64,000 nucleotides of DNA from Lentzea albida (GTDB taxonomy: Bacteria > Actinomycetota > Actinomycetes > Mycobacteriales > Pseudonocardiaceae): the NCBI RefSeq assembly GCF_900111005.1, contig NZ_FOFV01000023.1, positions 62,001 through 126,000 on the forward strand, read 5' to 3'. How positions within the stretch are numbered: position 1 is the stretch's first letter; the number at the start of each line of letters is the position of its first letter. Position numbers and translations under genes: made by a program. Below are positions 54,947-63,691 of the stretch, piece by piece. The notes beneath the pieces are model-generated. The model was not told the origin of the DNA and searched no databases. It saw only the letters and a list, made by a program, of their open reading frames with translations.

Positions 54947-55585
54947 TCAGGTTGTCCAGGCGGGCAGGGCGTTCGCGGTGCGGGGGCCGAGGCCGAGCGC
55001 GTTCGCCAGCCGCAGGTCTTCTTCCGTGTCCACGTCGCAGCGCAGCGACGGCCACGGACCGAGCAGCGCGACGGCACCGGAGAGCCGGTGGTGCCCGGCC
55101 GACCCGATGCCGAACCTCGGGTGGAGCTCGCCGCCGGGTGCCGCGAGGAGCAGCGTCGTGCCCGTGCCCTGGCGGTCCGGGACGAACGCCCGGCGCCCGG
55201 CCGCGGCTTCCAGCGCGGCCTGCAACTCGTCGGGCTTCAAAGCGGGCAGGTCGGCCTGCAGCGCGCCGATGCGGGACGAACGGAGCGTGCGCGCGCCGTG
55301 CCGCAGCGCCGCGTTGAGGCCGGGCTCGGCGGGTTCGGGGACCGACTCGACGCCCAGCGCGGCCATCTCGGACGCGACGGCCGGGTCGGATGTGATCGTC
55401 ACCACGCGGCGGACGCCGGGGGTCGCGAGGGCCGCGCTCACCGTGTCGAGGGCGAGCGCGAGCGCCAGCGCCGCGTGTGACACCGGATCGCCACCGGTCG
55501 CGCTGGTCAGCCTGGTCTTGGCCCGGTCGAGCGTCTTGACCGGGACCACTAGTTCCACTTCATCCCGCACCTCGTCATAGTCCAC
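54947..55585 (-). CDS. fbiD: Phosphoenolpyruvate guanylyltransferase (F420 biosynthesis)
   Basis: The 212-aa nucleotidyltransferase has VELVVPVKTLDRAKTRLTSA at the N-terminus, RRVVTITSDPAVASEMAALG, the LQADLPALKPDEL metal/nucleotide loop and GTGTTLLLAAPGGELHPRFG with a GSAGHH turn. These are CofC/FbiD marks. FbiD couples GTP to phosphoenolpyruvate to start the F420 side chain. Mycobacterial fbiD (Rv2983) is also next to ppk and gpsA. No other F420 genes are in the window. GTG 55585 fits a leaderless start; GTG 55570 is an alternative. Confidence 0.88.
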   Translation of the reverse strand: MDYDEVRDEVELVVPVKTLDRAKTRLTSATGGDPVSHAALALALALDTVSAALATPGVRRVVTITSDPAVASEMAALGVESVPEPAEPGLNAALRHGARTLRSSRIGALQADLPALKPDELQAALEAAAGRRAFVPDRQGTGTTLLLAAPGGELHPRFGIGSAGHHRLSGAVALLGPWPSLRCDVDTEEDLRLANALGLGPRTANALPAWTT

Positions 55586-55648
55586 GATCCGGCGACTACT
55601 GTGCTCAGGGCGCAGGTGAGTGCAGGTCCGGGAGTGAGGAGAGGCCAC

Positions 55649-56353
55649 GTGGCCAAGGAGAAGGGCGGCTTCTGGGTGGGGGTCGCGGCGGCGATCGTCT
55701 ACCCCATGTCGTTCGTGCTGGGCAGGCACCGGATCCTGCACGGGGACCGGATCCCCCGCCAGGGCGCGGCGCTGCTGGTCATGAACCACATCTCGCACCT
55801 CGACCCGTGCTACGACGCCGTGTTCGTGCACCGCAACGACCGGGTCCCGCACTTCCTCGCGAAGCACAGCCTCTGGAACGTGCCGGTCATGGGCCGCATC
55901 CTCAAGGGCGCGAAGCAGATCCCGGTCTACCGGGGCACCACGGACGCCCAGCAGAGCCTGCGCGAGGCGCACAAGGCGCTGGCGACCGGCCAGGTCGTGG
56001 TGATCTACCCGGAGGGCACGATCACCAAGGACCCCGACGGCTGGCCCGCGAACTCGCGCACCGGAGTCGCCCGCCTCGCCCTGCAGCACGACGGCCCCGT
56101 GATCCCGGTCGCCCGCTGGGGCACCCTGGACCTCTACAACCACTACCAGAAGAAGTTCCGGCCGTTCCCGCGCAAGACGATCACGCACCTCGTCGGGGAG
56201 CCGGTCGACCTCTCCGCCTACCGGGGCAAGGAGGAGACGCTGCCGCTGCTGCGCGAGGTCACCGACCTGCTGATGGGCGCGGTCAAGGCGAACCTGGCCG
56301 AGATCCGGCAGCAGGAGGCGCCAGAAGGCTTCTACGGACCGAGGAAGGCCTGA
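55649..56353 (+). CDS. plsC: 1-acyl-sn-glycerol-3-phosphate acyltransferase
   Basis: The 234-aa acyltransferase adds a second fatty acyl chain to lysophosphatidic acid. It has the catalytic NHISHLD (HX4D motif), the IPVYRGTTDAQQSLREA loop, the substrate motif YPEGTITKDPDGWPANSRTG, and one membrane-associated stretch near the N-terminus (about 8-26). GTG 55649 follows GAGGAGAGG. It precedes gpsA by 3 nt, joining two steps of phospholipid backbone synthesis in one transcript. Confidence 0.92.
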   Translation: MAKEKGGFWVGVAAAIVYPMSFVLGRHRILHGDRIPRQGAALLVMNHISHLDPCYDAVFVHRNDRVPHFLAKHSLWNVPVMGRILKGAKQIPVYRGTTDAQQSLREAHKALATGQVVVIYPEGTITKDPDGWPANSRTGVARLALQHDGPVIPVARWGTLDLYNHYQKKFRPFPRKTITHLVGEPVDLSAYRGKEETLPLLREVTDLLMGAVKANLAEIRQQEAPEGFYGPRKA

Positions 56354-56356
56354 ACC

Positions 56357-57367
56357 ATGGCGATCGAACGTGTTGCGGTGCTCGGCTCCGGGTCGTGGGG
56401 GACGGCCTTCGCGAAGGTCGTCGCGGACTCCGGCCCCGAGGTCGTGCTGTGGGCGCGGCGCCAGGAGGTCGCCTCGGAGATCACCGGGACGCGCGTGAAC
56501 TCCGGTTACCTGCCCGGCATCTCGCTGCCCGCCAACCTCTCGGCCACCTCCGACCCGGCCAAGGCGCTCGACGGCGCGGACGCGGTCGTCCTCGCCGTGC
56601 CGTCGCAGACGTTGCGGGCGAACCTGTCCGGCTGGAAGGACCTGCTGCCGCCGGACGCCACCCTCGTCTCGCTGTCCAAGGGCGTCGAGCTCGGCACGCT
56701 CAAGCGGATGAGCGAGGTGATCCGCGAGGTCGCCGGCGTCGACGAGTCGCAGGTCGCCGTGGTGTCCGGGCCGAACCTGGCCAAGGAGATCGCCGTCGGT
56801 CAGCCGACCGCGACGGTCATCGCGTGCACGGACCACGACCGCGCGGTCGACCTGCAGCACGCGTGCTCGAACTCGTACTTCCGCCCGTACACCAACACCG
56901 ACGTCGTCGGCTGCGAGCTGGGCGGGGCGTGCAAGAACGTCATCGCGCTGGCGTGCGGCATGGCGGCGGGCATGGGGTACGGCGACAACACGATGGCCTC
57001 GATCATCACGCGCGGCCTGGCCGAGACGGCACGCCTGGGCGCGGCGCTGGGCGCCGACCCGCTGACGTTCGCGGGTCTCGCCGGGCTGGGCGACCTCGTG
57101 GCGACGTGCGCGTCGCCGTTGTCGCGCAACCGGTCCTTCGGCGAACGGCTCGGCAAGGGCGACACCCTCGCGCAGGCGCAGGAGGCCGCGCACGGGCAGG
57201 TCGCCGAAGGCGTGAAGTCCTGCTCGTCGATCCGCGAGCTGGCGAACGCGCACGGCGTCGACATGCCGATCACCGAAGGCGTCCACCAGGTCTGCCACGA
57301 CGGCCTGAGCGTGCGCGACCTCGGTGCCGCGCTGCTCGGCCGCGACCGGAAGCACGAGCGCCAGTGA
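56357..57367 (+). CDS. gpsA: NAD(P)-dependent glycerol-3-phosphate dehydrogenase
   Basis: The 336-aa enzyme reduces dihydroxyacetone phosphate to sn-glycerol 3-phosphate. Motifs: [20 protein letters not shown] (GxGxxG), [36 protein letters not shown], catalytic Lys in [20 protein letters not shown] and [20 protein letters not shown]. The G-S-C replaced by G-A-C in this last loop is common in actinomycetes. Overlaps the next gene by 4 nt (GTGA). Confidence 0.95.
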   Translation: MAIERVAVLGSGSWGTAFAKVVADSGPEVVLWARRQEVASEITGTRVNSGYLPGISLPANLSATSDPAKALDGADAVVLAVPSQTLRANLSGWKDLLPPDATLVSLSKGVELGTLKRMSEVIREVAGVDESQVAVVSGPNLAKEIAVGQPTATVIACTDHDRAVDLQHACSNSYFRPYTNTDVVGCELGGACKNVIALACGMAAGMGYGDNTMASIITRGLAETARLGAALGADPLTFAGLAGLGDLVATCASPLSRNRSFGERLGKGDTLAQAQEAAHGQVAEGVKSCSSIRELANAHGVDMPITEGVHQVCHDGLSVRDLGAALLGRDRKHERQ

Positions 57368-58434
57368 GCCCCGACGAACTCGGTGACGGCACGCGCGTCG
57401 TCCACGCGGTCCAGGGCGGCCCGGGCGACCCGTTCGGCGCGCAGCCCGTGTTCGCGTCCGCCTTCCACCTCGGCGGGCAGGACACCTACGCCCGTTCCGG
57501 CAACCCGACGTGGCGGTCCCTCGAGACGGCGCTGGGCTCGCTGGAGGGCGGTGAGTGCGTCGTCTTCCCGTCGGGGATGGCGGCGATCTCGACGCTCCTG
57601 CGGACCGTTCTGTCCACTGGGGACACCCTGGTCCTCCCGTCGGACGGGTACTTCCTCAGCCGGAAGTTCGTGTCCGAAATGGACGTGCGGGTCGTCGAGG
57701 CGCCCACGGCCGGGCCGTACCCGTCCTTCGACGGGGTGAAGCTGGTCCTGCTCGAAACGCCGTCGAACCCCGGCCTGGACATCTGCGACATCGCGGAACT
57801 GGCCGCGCGGGCGCACGAGGCGGGCGCGCTGCTGGCCGTGGACAACACGACCGCGACCCCGCTCGGGCAACGGCCGCTGGAGCTGGGTGCCGACGTCGTC
57901 GTGGCGTCGGACACCAAGGCGGTCGCGGGCCACAGCGACGTCCTCTTCGGACACGTCACCGCCGCGTCGCCGGAGCTGGCCACCCGGTTGCGCGACGCGC
58001 GGACGTTGAGCGGCGCGATCCCCGGTCCGTTCGAGACCTGGCTCGTGCTGCGCGGCCTCGGCACGCTCGACCTGCGGCTGGAACGCCAGGCGCGCAACGC
58101 CGCCGCGCTGTACGAGGCGTTGTCCGGCAAGGTCTCCGGGCTGCGCTGGCCGGGCGCCGAGCAGGACCCGGCCTACCTGCTGGCCGCGCAGCAGATGCGG
58201 CGGTTCAACGGGGTGCTGACGTTCGAGCTCTCCGACGCGGCCGCGGTCGAGGCGTTCATCGAGAAGTCCCGGTTCGTGTCGGCGGCGACGTCGTTCGGCG
58301 GCCTGCACTCGACGGCGGACCGGCGCGCGCAGTGGGGCGACCCGGTGCCGGAGGGCCTCGTGCGCTTCTCTGCCGGCTGCGAGGACACGCGCGACCTGGT
58401 CGCGGACGTGTCCCACGCCTTGGGACTGGATTGA
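57364..58434 (+). CDS. Cystathionine gamma-lyase/synthase family PLP enzyme
   Basis: The 356-aa enzyme of the Cys/Met metabolism PLP family has [69 protein letters not shown] and PLP-lysine K185 in [13 protein letters not shown]. It may split or form cystathionine or methionine; lyase action releasing cysteine is attractive because cysteine dioxygenase is encoded right behind it (inference). The shortened 356 residues (usual 380-400) come mostly from the N-terminus. GTG start overlapping gpsA. Confidence 0.88.
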   Translation: MSPDELGDGTRVVHAVQGGPGDPFGAQPVFASAFHLGGQDTYARSGNPTWRSLETALGSLEGGECVVFPSGMAAISTLLRTVLSTGDTLVLPSDGYFLSRKFVSEMDVRVVEAPTAGPYPSFDGVKLVLLETPSNPGLDICDIAELAARAHEAGALLAVDNTTATPLGQRPLELGADVVVASDTKAVAGHSDVLFGHVTAASPELATRLRDARTLSGAIPGPFETWLVLRGLGTLDLRLERQARNAAALYEALSGKVSGLRWPGAEQDPAYLLAAQQMRRFNGVLTFELSDAAAVEAFIEKSRFVSAATSFGGLHSTADRRAQWGDPVPEGLVRFSAGCEDTRDLVADVSHALGLD

Positions 58435-58438
58435 CGGG

Positions 58439-58458
58439 GGGTCCCGTTTTCGGGACCC
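58439..58458 (+). terminator. Terminator of the plsC-gpsA-PLP lyase operon
   Basis: GGGTCCCG (58439-58446) pairs perfectly with CGGGACCC (58451-58458) around TTTT, immediately after the lyase stop. It lies inside the proposed promoter of the next unit (-35 TTGACG at 58431-58436). Confidence 0.6.
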
Positions 58459-58466
58459 TTCCCGGC

Positions 58467-58505
58467 ATGTCCTCCAACACGTGTTGCTGTTGTACCTGGC
58501 GATAG
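58467..58505 (+). CDS. Poly-cysteine leader peptide before cysteine dioxygenase, 12 aa
   Basis: The ORF encodes MSSNTCCCCTWR, with four Cys codons in a row (58482-58493), 47 nt before the cysteine dioxygenase start. A consensus -35 TTGACG (58431-58436) stands 18+6+6 nt upstream, the spacing used by other leaderless genes here, though the -10 (ACCCTT) is poor. Poly-Cys upstream ORFs regulating sulfur genes are known in mycobacteria. Just after its stop, GTCCT (58512-58516) can pair with AGGAC (58539-58543), which holds the only Shine-Dalgarno-like AGGA of the dioxygenase. Confidence 0.72.
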   Translation: MSSNTCCCCTWR

Positions 58506-58552
58506 TCCCGCGTCCTCTTTTCGCGCACTCGCCTGGTTAGGACTTCTCCCCG
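58506..58552 (+). promoter_or_regulatory. Possible anti-Shine-Dalgarno element before cysteine dioxygenase
   Basis: GTCCT (58512-58516) starts 7 nt after the leader stop and is complementary to AGGAC (58539-58543), whose AGGA is 10 nt before the ATG. A ribosome ending at the leader stop would cover GTCCT and free the Shine-Dalgarno; one stalled on the Cys codons would not reach it. Seen by pairing only. Confidence 0.4.
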
Positions 58553-59011
58553 ATGTTCGCCGTTCCCGAGAACAGCGTCGTTCTGCCTGAAAACTCCGCG
58601 TTGCTGCACCCCGTCCGGGTGGCTCTGTCGTGGGCGACCGATCGCGACCGCTGGAAGCACCTGCTCCGGTACGACCCGGAGGAGCGCTTCTCGGCGCTGG
58701 TCGACAAGACCGACGACCAGGAGATCTGGCTGATGAGCTGGCTCCCCGGGCAGACCGCGTCGCTGCACGACCACGACCACACCTCCGGCGCGTTCACCGT
58801 CGTCAGCGGCCTGCTGACCGAGGTCGTCACCACGAAGATCCAGGTCGTGCACTCGCTGCACGCCGGTCAGTCGCGGGTGTGGGGCCCTGGTTACGTGCAC
58901 CAGGTGCGCAACGACGGCGTGGATCCGGCCGTGTCGATCCACGTCTACCGCCACGGCACACGCGCCATGACCCCGTACCGCTACGACCCGGTCAACGGCC
59001 CCGTTCGCTGA
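58553..59011 (+). CDS. Cysteine dioxygenase
   Basis: The 152-aa cupin oxidises cysteine to cysteine sulfinate. Iron ligands are placed in the cupin motif HDHDHTSGAFTVVSG (H72, H74 or H76) and H116 in GPGYVHQVRN, and AVSIHVYRHGTRAMTPYRYD is the usual end of actinobacterial CDO. It has no Cys in the Cys-Tyr crosslink position, as in many bacterial enzymes. Preceded by a poly-Cys leader ORF. Its 3' end overlaps the convergent flavin-binding protein gene by 20 nt. Confidence 0.88.
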   Translation: MFAVPENSVVLPENSALLHPVRVALSWATDRDRWKHLLRYDPEERFSALVDKTDDQEIWLMSWLPGQTASLHDHDHTSGAFTVVSGLLTEVVTTKIQVVHSLHAGQSRVWGPGYVHQVRNDGVDPAVSIHVYRHGTRAMTPYRYDPVNGPVR

Positions 59012-59636
59012 CGTGCGGCGGGATCGCCCTGTCCGTCTCGTGCGGCACGGGCGCGCCCCACGTCGTGACGAGCGGCATGTGCCCTGCCCACACGAGGTTC
59101 GCTTCGAGGTCCGAGGGCTCCTCGCCCGGCCCGCCCTCGCGCACCTTCACGCTCGCCTCGGTCAGGTCGATCTCCAGCGCGACCGTCTGCGCGAGCTCCT
59201 TCTTGGAGGGGCTCCGCGCGTAGTCCCAGCTGCCCGGCGTGACGTGCTCGACGATGACCTTCAGCGCGTGCTCCGGGTCTTCGGCGACCTTCGCCGTGCC
59301 GTGGACGATCGCCGACCGGTAGTTCATCGAGTGGTGGAAGACCGACCGCGAGTAGACGACGCCGTCGACGAGCGTGACCGCGACGCACACCGGCTTGCCC
59401 TCGATCATGCTCCGGATGGACCGCGAGCCCGTCGAGCCGTGCAGGAAGATGCGGTTGCCGTCGCGCCCGTACGCGGTGGGGATGAGGAACGGCGCCCCGT
59501 CGACCTCCACGGCGAGGTGGCACACCATGCCCGCGTCGAGGATGTCGTAAAGCACCTGGCGGTCCTGGACGGCTCTCTTCTTGCCGCGGACGACGGTGCT
59601 GCGCGGGGTGGGGGAGAGCTGCACGTCAGTGGTCAT
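58992..59636 (-). CDS. Pyridoxamine 5'-phosphate oxidase-like flavin-binding protein
   Basis: The 214-aa protein has the PNPOx-like split barrel: LYDILDAGMVCHLAVEVDGA, FLIPTAYGRDGNRIFLHGST, SMIEGKPVCVAVTLVDGVVY and MNYRSAIVHGTAKVAEDPEH. Such proteins bind FMN (or F420/heme) and include the Nim-type nitroimidazole reductases. It is divergent from a MocR regulator gene, a common pairing for genes tied to PLP metabolism or FMN reductases, and is probably its target. Confidence 0.82.
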   Translation of the reverse strand: MTTDVQLSPTPRSTVVRGKKRAVQDRQVLYDILDAGMVCHLAVEVDGAPFLIPTAYGRDGNRIFLHGSTGSRSIRSMIEGKPVCVAVTLVDGVVYSRSVFHHSMNYRSAIVHGTAKVAEDPEHALKVIVEHVTPGSWDYARSPSKKELAQTVALEIDLTEASVKVREGGPGEEPSDLEANLVWAGHMPLVTTWGAPVPHETDRAIPPHVSERGR

Positions 59637-59703
59637 GCTTCTACTGTGCTGGCGGAAGTGGCATTATTGAAGCGCCATTTTCCGCCGATTCGAGAAGGCC
59701 ACT
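59637..59703. promoter_or_regulatory. Divergent control region of the PNPOx-like and MocR genes
   Basis: The 67-nt space is A/T-richer than its surroundings. It has AAGTGG near 59654 and the inverse CCACTT near 59699, plus TGGCATT/GCGCCAT around 59659-59680, which are candidate half-sites for MocR. No firm promoter boxes were assigned. Confidence 0.35.
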
Positions 59704-61074
59704 TTGGCTGAGACCGCACTGCCCGTGGCGCTGGACCGCGAGTCCGCCGAACCGCTCGCCGTCCAGCTCGCCGACGCCCTGCGCTCCGCCGCGTCGGAGG
59801 GCCGTCTGCGCGCGGGCGACCGTCTGCCGTCAACGCGCGCGTTGGCCGACTCACTCGGAGTGTCCCGCACGGTCACCGCCGCCGCCTACGAACAGTTGCA
59901 CGCGGAAGGCTGGATCGCCGGTCGGCACGGTTCCGGCACCTACGTCACCACAACGCCTCCCGGCCCGTTGCGCAAACGCTCGCGCACGCCCGTCGCGCCC
60001 GTGATCACCGACTTCGTGGACCTCGGCACCGGGGCCCCGTGGGCGAGCGGGCTCGACCGGGCGGCCTGGCGCAGGGCGTGGCGTGCCGCGGCGGACGCGC
60101 CTCCGCTCTCCCGCGCCGAACGCGCAGGCCTGCCCGAGTACCGCGAGGCCATCGCCGAACACCTGCTGCGCCACCGCGGCCTCGCCGTGAGCGCCGAGCC
60201 GGTGCTGGCGACCGGCGGGACCACGGCCGTGCTGACCGAGATCGCCGTCGCGGTGCTGGCGCGCGGCGACGTGGTGGCCGTCGAGGAACCCGGCTACCAA
60301 CGGGCCGTCGGCGTCTTCAAGGCCAACGGCCTGCACGTGGTCCAGGCGGCCGTCGACGCGGAGGGGTTGCTCCCCGAGGCCGTGCCCGCCGGCGTGAAAG
60401 CCGTCTACTGCTCACCCGCGCACCAGTACCCGCTGGGCGGCCGCATGTCCGCGGCACGACGGGTCGCGCTCGTCGAACGGGCCCGGCGCGACGGCTGGCT
60501 CGTCATCGAGGACGACTACGACGGCGAACTCCGCTACGACGTCGCCCCGCTGCCGTCCCTCGCCGCACTGGCCCCGGACGTCGTGGTCCACCTCGGCACC
60601 ACGAGCAAGATCCTCACCCCGACCCTGGGCGCGGGCTGGATGGTCGCGCCCGAGCACATCGCCACGACCGTCCTCGAACACCGCGACCTGACCGGCACCA
60701 GCCCGGCGGCGGCGGGCCAGCGGGTCGTCGTGGAACTGGCGCGCACCGGCGACCTCGGCCGGCACCTGCGCAAACTGCGCCGGGAGCTGTCCGAACGGCG
60801 TGCGCTCATCATCGACACGTTCGCCGCCGCCGGCATCGAGGTGCTCGGCGACGACGCGGGCGCGCACGTGGTGGTGCTGCTGCCCGGCGCCGAACTGGAA
60901 CGGGACCTGATGAGGCGTGCGCTCGAACGCGGTCTGCGGGTCGACGGGCTGGCCCGGCACTACGTGAACAGGGCCAAGCTGCACGGGCTCGTGATCGGGT
61001 ACAGCGCGTGCTCGCGCGAGCAGTTGGTGGCCGCGCTGCCGGTGCTGACCGAGTTGCTCAGCACGGGCGGCTGA
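59704..61074 (+). CDS. MocR family regulator (GntR helix-turn-helix plus aminotransferase domain)
   Basis: The 456-aa protein has an N-terminal GntR winged helix (about 15-80: EPLAVQLADALRSAASEGRL, RAGDRLPSTRALADSLGVSR) joined to a class I aminotransferase fold (about 110-455) with ATGGTTAVLTEIAVAVLARG, PLP contact DDYDGELRY and PLP-lysine K302 in GTTSKILTP. MocR/PdxR proteins use PLP as effector and mostly activate vitamin B6 or related genes. TTG start. Divergent from the PNPOx-like gene, its probable target; 3' overlap of 17 nt with the GNAT gene. Confidence 0.92.
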   Translation: MAETALPVALDRESAEPLAVQLADALRSAASEGRLRAGDRLPSTRALADSLGVSRTVTAAAYEQLHAEGWIAGRHGSGTYVTTTPPGPLRKRSRTPVAPVITDFVDLGTGAPWASGLDRAAWRRAWRAAADAPPLSRAERAGLPEYREAIAEHLLRHRGLAVSAEPVLATGGTTAVLTEIAVAVLARGDVVAVEEPGYQRAVGVFKANGLHVVQAAVDAEGLLPEAVPAGVKAVYCSPAHQYPLGGRMSAARRVALVERARRDGWLVIEDDYDGELRYDVAPLPSLAALAPDVVVHLGTTSKILTPTLGAGWMVAPEHIATTVLEHRDLTGTSPAAAGQRVVVELARTGDLGRHLRKLRRELSERRALIIDTFAAAGIEVLGDDAGAHVVVLLPGAELERDLMRRALERGLRVDGLARHYVNRAKLHGLVIGYSACSREQLVAALPVLTELLSTGG

Positions 61075-62005
61075 CGACGACCACCTCGCGGTGCGTGACG
61101 AAGCCGAGCCGCTCGTTCACCCGGATCATGTGCGTGTTCGCCGCATCCGTTCCGGTGTCGACGCGTTCGAGTTCGGACCGGTCCGCCCGCAGCCACCGCA
61201 CCATGTGCGCCTTGACGGCCAGGCCGAGGCCCCGGCCGCGATGGGCGGGCGTGACCGCGGTGCTGCCCCAGAACGTGTCGGTGGAGTCGCCGGCGTGGAT
61301 CGGGACGTCGGTCAGCGCCACGACGAGACCGGTGGTCTCCTCGACCGCGACGACGACCCGTTGCTCGACACCGGCCGCACGGGCCTCGGCCTCGTCGGCC
61401 CGGACCTCCTGCGGCGTCCACTCCGGTTCCTGCCGCGCGGAGTCCGTGCCCGGGGAGTCGTGCATCGACTGCCTGGTGGCGGCCACCGACGCCAGCAGGT
61501 GCTCCGGTGTCGTGCCGATCCACTGCTCCAGGCGGTAGCCGGTCGGAGCGGTGGCGTCCGCGGTGGCATCGGTGAGCGTCAACCGCTGCAGGGTCCTGGA
61601 CGCCGCGAGGCGGAACCCGCGCGCCGACGCCCACAGCTCGCCCGCGCTGCCCTTGGTGACGCCCCACCCTTCGAACGCGTCCACGCCGCGGGCGCGCAGC
61701 TCCGGCAGCAACGCCTCCAGCAGGGCGGTGCCGACGCCTTGCCGGCGGTGCTCCGGGTGCACCGTGATCGTGCCCACCGCCAGCCGCGAGTTCATCCCGC
61801 TGAGCAGTCCCGCGGACGTGATGCCCGCACCCGCGCCGTCCCTGCGTGCGACGAGCCGCACCACCTCGCTGAAGTCGGGGTTCGGCTCCCACAGCGACGC
61901 GATGGCCCACGCCCGGTTCGACGTCGGGTCCTCCGCCAGCCGCACGTCCGTGTAAGCGTCGACCGCGGCCTCGTCGTCCAGGTCGAGCGGTTTGATCTCC
62001 AGCAC
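61058..62005 (-). CDS. Double-domain GNAT acetyltransferase
   Basis: The 315-aa protein has two GNAT modules. The first (about 1-150) has VGTITVHPEHRRQGVGTALL, the second (about 160-315) has VTPAHRGRGLGLAVKAHMVR; both have the R/Q-x-x-G-x-G/A acetyl-CoA loop. Layout resembles MshD (mycothiol synthase) and Eis-like tandem GNATs, but no special MshD feature is clear, so the substrate stays open. -10 TAGCCT (minus strand, 62013-62018) lies 7 nt before GTG 62005, so it is leaderless; the reading frame is open much further upstream across ddl. Confidence 0.85.
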   Translation of the reverse strand: MLEIKPLDLDDEAAVDAYTDVRLAEDPTSNRAWAIASLWEPNPDFSEVVRLVARRDGAGAGITSAGLLSGMNSRLAVGTITVHPEHRRQGVGTALLEALLPELRARGVDAFEGWGVTKGSAGELWASARGFRLAASRTLQRLTLTDATADATAPTGYRLEQWIGTTPEHLLASVAATRQSMHDSPGTDSARQEPEWTPQEVRADEAEARAAGVEQRVVVAVEETTGLVVALTDVPIHAGDSTDTFWGSTAVTPAHRGRGLGLAVKAHMVRWLRADRSELERVDTGTDAANTHMIRVNERLGFVTHREVVVVSRPC

Positions 62006-62049
62006 GCGGGCGAGGCTAACTGGCGGGGAAGGACAATCGCCCAAACGGG

Positions 62050-62055
62050 TAGGGT
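62050..62055 (+). promoter_or_regulatory. -10 box TAGGGT for leaderless ddl
   Basis: TAGGGT ends 7 nt before ATG 62063. Together with the GNAT promoter on the other strand this makes a 57-nt divergent region with two leaderless genes. Confidence 0.5.
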
Positions 62056-62062
62056 CCCCGGC

Positions 62063-63112
62063 ATGACGCAGCGCAAGACGAGGGTCGCCGTGGTCTTCGG
62101 CGGCCGCAGCTCCGAGCACGAGGTCTCCTGCCAGTCCGCCAAGAGCGTCCTGCCCTACCTGGACGCGGACCGGTTCGAGGTGGTGCCGGTCGGCATCACG
62201 CCGCAGGGGCAGTGGGCACTCGGCACGGACCCGAACGCGCTGGAGGCCGGCGCGGGCAACCTCCCGACGCTGCGCAACCGGACCGTCGCCGCGGTCGAGC
62301 CGGGCGTGGCGTTGAAGGACGTCGACGTCGTCTTCCCGCTGCTGCACGGCGCGTGGGGCGAGGACGGCACGATCCAGGGCCTGCTCGAACTCGGCGGCCT
62401 GCCCTACGTCGGCCCGGGCGTGTTCGCGTCGGCGGCCGCGATGGACAAGGTCTTCGCCAAGAAGATCCTCCAGGCCGAGGGCCTCAACGTCGGCAAGTTC
62501 GTCGCTCTGGACCGTTCCACGAAGACGCTGACGCTCGACGAGCGCGAGCACCTCGGCCTGCCGGTGTTCGTGAAGCCGTCGCGCGCCGGGTCGTCCGTCG
62601 GCATCTCCAAGATCAGCGACTGGGCCGACCTGGACGCCGCGATCTTCGAGGCGCGGCAGCACGACCCGAAGGTCATCGTCGAGGCCGCCGTCGCGAACCC
62701 CCGCGAGATCGAACTCGCGGTGCTCGAGTTCCCGGACGGCCGGATCGAGGCCTCGCTGCCCGCCGAGCTGCGTCCCACCGGCACGGGCGCCGACTGGTAC
62801 GACTTCGAGGCCAAGTACGTCAACGACTCCTACGAGGCCGACATCCCGGCGAAGCTCGACGACGACGTCACCGCGCGCCTGCGCGAGCTCGCCGTCACGG
62901 CGTTCAAGGCGCTCGACTGCCAGGGACTGTCCAGGGTGGACTTCTTCCTGACCGAGGACGGCGAGCTGATCGTCAACGAGCTCAACACGATGCCCGGCTT
63001 CACGCCGATCTCCATGTACCCCAAGGCGTGGGACGCGACGGGCATCGACTTCTCGACGCTGCTCACCACGCTGATCGAGACGGCGATCGCGCGAGGCTCA
63101 GGCCTCCGCTAG
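62063..63112 (+). CDS. ddl: D-alanine--D-alanine ligase
   Basis: The 349-aa ATP-grasp ligase makes the D-Ala-D-Ala end of the peptidoglycan stem. Motifs: VAVVFGGRSSEHEVSCQSAK, PLLHGAWGEDGTIQGLLELG, PYVGPGVFASAAAMDKVFAK, VFVKPSRAGSSVGISKI and the Mg site FFLTEDGELIVNELNTMPGF. Tyr in the omega loop (ADWYDFEAKY) marks a D-Ala ligase and not the Phe of D-Lac ligases of vancomycin producers, though DDL selectivity is best checked by structure. Position beside DUF3515 matches mycobacterial ddlA. Overlaps the DUF3515 gene end by 4 nt. Confidence 0.95.
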   Translation: MTQRKTRVAVVFGGRSSEHEVSCQSAKSVLPYLDADRFEVVPVGITPQGQWALGTDPNALEAGAGNLPTLRNRTVAAVEPGVALKDVDVVFPLLHGAWGEDGTIQGLLELGGLPYVGPGVFASAAAMDKVFAKKILQAEGLNVGKFVALDRSTKTLTLDEREHLGLPVFVKPSRAGSSVGISKISDWADLDAAIFEARQHDPKVIVEAAVANPREIELAVLEFPDGRIEASLPAELRPTGTGADWYDFEAKYVNDSYEADIPAKLDDDVTARLRELAVTAFKALDCQGLSRVDFFLTEDGELIVNELNTMPGFTPISMYPKAWDATGIDFSTLLTTLIETAIARGSGLR

Positions 63113-63672
63113 GGCGCCGTCTTGACCGGCTGCTTAGGCAGCAGGTCGCGCACCGTCGTGGAGATGTCCTGCAACGGCCCGGTGCCCGCCGCGTCGGGCA
63201 CCGTCAGCGCCACGTACGCCTCGCGGTCCACGATCACCCAGGTGGAGCTGCCCGAGCCGGGCAGCTCGAGCCACTGCACGTCGGAGATCACCCGCAGCTG
63301 CGAGGTCGCCGACAGCTCGGACGGCCGCGGCAGTCCGCACCGCAGAACCACCGGATCGTGTTTGGCGTCACCCCACGCGACCGTGGCCTGGGGAGCGGGC
63401 GAAGCGAGTTCGCGGCGCGACAGCATGTCCTTCCCGGACGGCAGTCCCACCGGCAGCTTCTCGACGAGCGTCGTGCACGCCGGTGAGCCGGCGTCCGGCG
63501 CGTCGATCGAGACCAGCGCGAGGGGACCCGTGCGACCGGGCACGTCCTCTGTCTGGTTCCCCGTGCCCAGCCACAACCCGAGGCCGGCGACACCGATGGC
63601 GAGCACGACGGCGAGCCCGACCGCCGCGATCAGCGGCCGGGACAACGCCGACGTGGTTTCCTGCTGAGTCAC
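63109..63672 (-). CDS. DUF3515 membrane-anchored protein
   Basis: The 187-aa protein has one N-terminal membrane helix (about 13-36), then an outside domain with C-T-T-L-V...LPSGK and VVLRCGLPRPSELSATSQL. Two cysteines in it (about 66 and 112) could form a disulfide. DUF3515 proteins are typical for actinobacteria and encoded beside ddl (Rv2980 in M. tuberculosis), pointing to a cell-envelope role that is not proved. GTG 63672. Confidence 0.85.
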   Translation of the reverse strand: MTQQETTSALSRPLIAAVGLAVVLAIGVAGLGLWLGTGNQTEDVPGRTGPLALVSIDAPDAGSPACTTLVEKLPVGLPSGKDMLSRRELASPAPQATVAWGDAKHDPVVLRCGLPRPSELSATSQLRVISDVQWLELPGSGSSTWVIVDREAYVALTVPDAAGTGPLQDISTTVRDLLPKQPVKTAP

Positions 63673-63691
63673 CCGGTTATGACAACACGGG

